This document shows, piece after piece, positions 62,736-64,000 of a stretch of DNA of 64,000 nt; positions within the stretch are counted from its first letter, which is position 1, and every line of letters begins with the position of its first letter. A program made the position numbers and the translations under genes. Source of the stretch: Manduca sexta (taxonomy: Eukaryota; Arthropoda; Insecta; Lepidoptera; Sphingidae); NCBI RefSeq assembly GCF_014839805.1, contig NC_051137.1, forward strand, positions 7,677,170 to 7,741,169, read 5' to 3'. The notes under the pieces were generated by a model that did no database searches, was not told the origin of the DNA, and was given only the letters and a program-made list of their open reading frames with translations.

Positions 62736-63089
62736 AATTAATTTGGGAATCTCTCTATCTATATATTTAGGGTTTTTACATTTATTTATTAGAAAAATTA
62801 ACATAAAACTAAAATAGTAATTATTACTTACTTATAACAAAAATTGTACTAATTTACGAAAGAGAATAATTTGAATAAAATTAACAAATAATCAAGAACA
62901 CAAAAATAGCTAGCGAAAAGATTGTGAACGTCCGTCCGATCCAACAATTAATTAATGACAGCTAAAACAAATATATCGACGACGCAATGGTCAGCGCGAG
63001 CTGGCCATTTTAAACCAAAGAGGATATAATCCTACGTTATAGTTGCAGCTAAACTACGCCTCCCGGTCTTCTAGAAGAATTTGGTAACT

Positions 63090-63600
63090 ATATATATAAA
63101 AATAAATCCCTATTTCCCTTGGTCACGCCATCACGAGTAAACGGCTGGACCGATTTCACAAATTTTTTGTTGTGTTTGTTATTGTCCGGAGAAGGTTCTT
63201 ATGAAAGAAAAAAATCAAAAAATTGCGCGGAAAATTTGAAAATTTAAGAAAACTTAATAATAATATTAATTTTATATACTTAAGGCGATACCTCAAGGTC
63301 CATTTTCATACATTTTGTTTCACCTTTAATCTGGGTAATTAAACAAGTATTGGCAAGTAAAGAATTTAAATTCACGTCTAGTTAGTGATTAGTTCTCGCA
63401 GTTGAAAGAAAAACGTAAAAATAATATGCATGGATATTTCTGCCTTTAAAATTTCGTCATATTAAATTAATGAAACAAAATGTATGAAAATGGACCTTGA
63501 GGTATCGCCTTAACTGTCGATTGTTTGAAATAGCTGTCAGCGATTGACAGTATACGCGCTGCAAATTTATAGACGGGACAACGTATGTAGGGTCAGCTAG
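63090..63600 (+). mobile_element. Short Helitron-like element interrupted by a MITE
   Basis: Starts about 63090 (TATATATATAAAAATAAATC), runs through CCCTATTTCCCTTGGTCACG, GGCTGGACCGATTTCAC, GAGAAGGTTCTTATGAAAG and, after the insertion 63280-63513, TTGTTTGAAATAGCTGTCAG, GACGGGACAACGTATGTAGG and GTCAGCTAG before a T. It is the same family as 11237-11530. The 5' TC end is blurred. Confidence 0.7.
63280..63513. mobile_element. TTAA-flanked MITE, 234 bp, nested in the Helitron-like element
   Basis: Terminal inverted repeats TTAAGGCGATACCTCAAGGT and onward (at least 40 bp, through CATTTTCATACATTTTGTTTCA) at 63280, matched by the exact complement ending at 63513. Both ends carry TTAA, the target-site choice of piggyBac-type elements. 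The 11237-11530 copy is uninterrupted at this place, giving the empty site. No coding capacity. Confidence 0.8.
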
Positions 63601-63820
63601 TATATTAACTATATTATATAACTCTCAAAATATTATTCACTCAGCCAAACAAATTTTTTAATACATATAAAGACTGGAAAATATCATTTTTTGAGTATTT
63701 TTGTGTTCTGCTTTTCAAAACTTGACATTAGCAAACTTTGGTAGAAACGATACAGCCAATCACATCAAATTCGAATTGTCGAAATATGTCAATATTTGTC
63801 TCTGATATAGTGTTGCAGAA

Positions 63821-64000
63821 TCATCGATAGTTTGACTATCTTTGACCTCGAAAACTACTCAGGATATCGTTTGGATGGCCTTAAATCAACACTGTCGATA
63901 CTATCGATTGCACCGATAGCGCTCTAACTGCTATAATGTTGATAAGAGTAATACTATTGATATTATCGATAGTAATACATAGAGTAGTATCGATAGTATT
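63821..64000. promoter_or_regulatory. Cluster of ATCGAT / TATCGATA motifs
   Basis: ATCGATAG at 63823-63830, GTCGATACTATCGAT at 63894-63908, CCGATAG at 63913-63919, TATCGATA at 63964-63971 and 63988-63995. TATCGATA is the Drosophila DRE core bound by DREF at housekeeping promoters, so a gene start may lie just beyond the right edge; a simple repeat is the alternative. Confidence 0.45.

Overview
The window looks like nuclear DNA of a moth or butterfly (Lepidoptera). It is AT-rich, its genes are split by long introns, and it carries several repeat families typical of Lepidoptera: Helitrons with TC...CTAG ends inserted between A and T, a tRNA-derived SINE fragment, and other dispersed repeats. 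No database search was possible, so the organism call rests on recognised repeat sequence and on the near-Drosophila protein sequence of the main gene.

Most of the window (1019-57757, minus strand) is the 5' part of one gene, the arthropod N-cadherin CadN. I can place ten consecutive coding exons plus one alternative exon, with splice sites and matching phases. They join into one open frame of 1,241 codons, from the signal peptide into the ectodomain. The gene runs off the left edge, so the remaining ectodomain, laminin-G/EGF region, transmembrane segment and catenin-binding tail are not here. Coding exon 1 (56467-57757) is separated from exon 2 (16140-16441) by a 40-kb intron. Exons 3-7 lie between 14487 and 8846. 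Next comes a pair of equal-length (191-nt) mutually exclusive exons, 8a (7019-7209) and 8b (6725-6915), then exons 9 (2415-2604) and 10 (1019-1201).

Upstream, on the same strand, is a small complete two-exon BTB zinc-finger gene (59664-61161, 316 aa), probably a transcription factor. The interval 57758-59663 holds its unmapped 3' UTR and the presumed CadN promoter and 5' UTR, with GC-rich islands near 58130-58370 and 58850-58960.

Mobile DNA: a Helitron at 12382-13267 with four internal units at exact 123-bp spacing; a relative at 40959-41942 (minus) containing a microsatellite; a short non-autonomous Helitron-like element at 11237-11530 (minus); a second copy of it at about 63090-63600 split by a TTAA-flanked MITE; and degraded fragments.

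The most interesting part is around the mutually exclusive exons. They are separated by only 103 nt, which holds a perfect TACTAAC branch point 60 nt from a weak donor and a GC-rich hairpin. A G-tract cluster, two TGCATGCA sites and a long perfect hairpin lie in the neighbouring introns. This is a plausible RNA-level switch, but its mechanism is inference. I found no other protein-coding gene.
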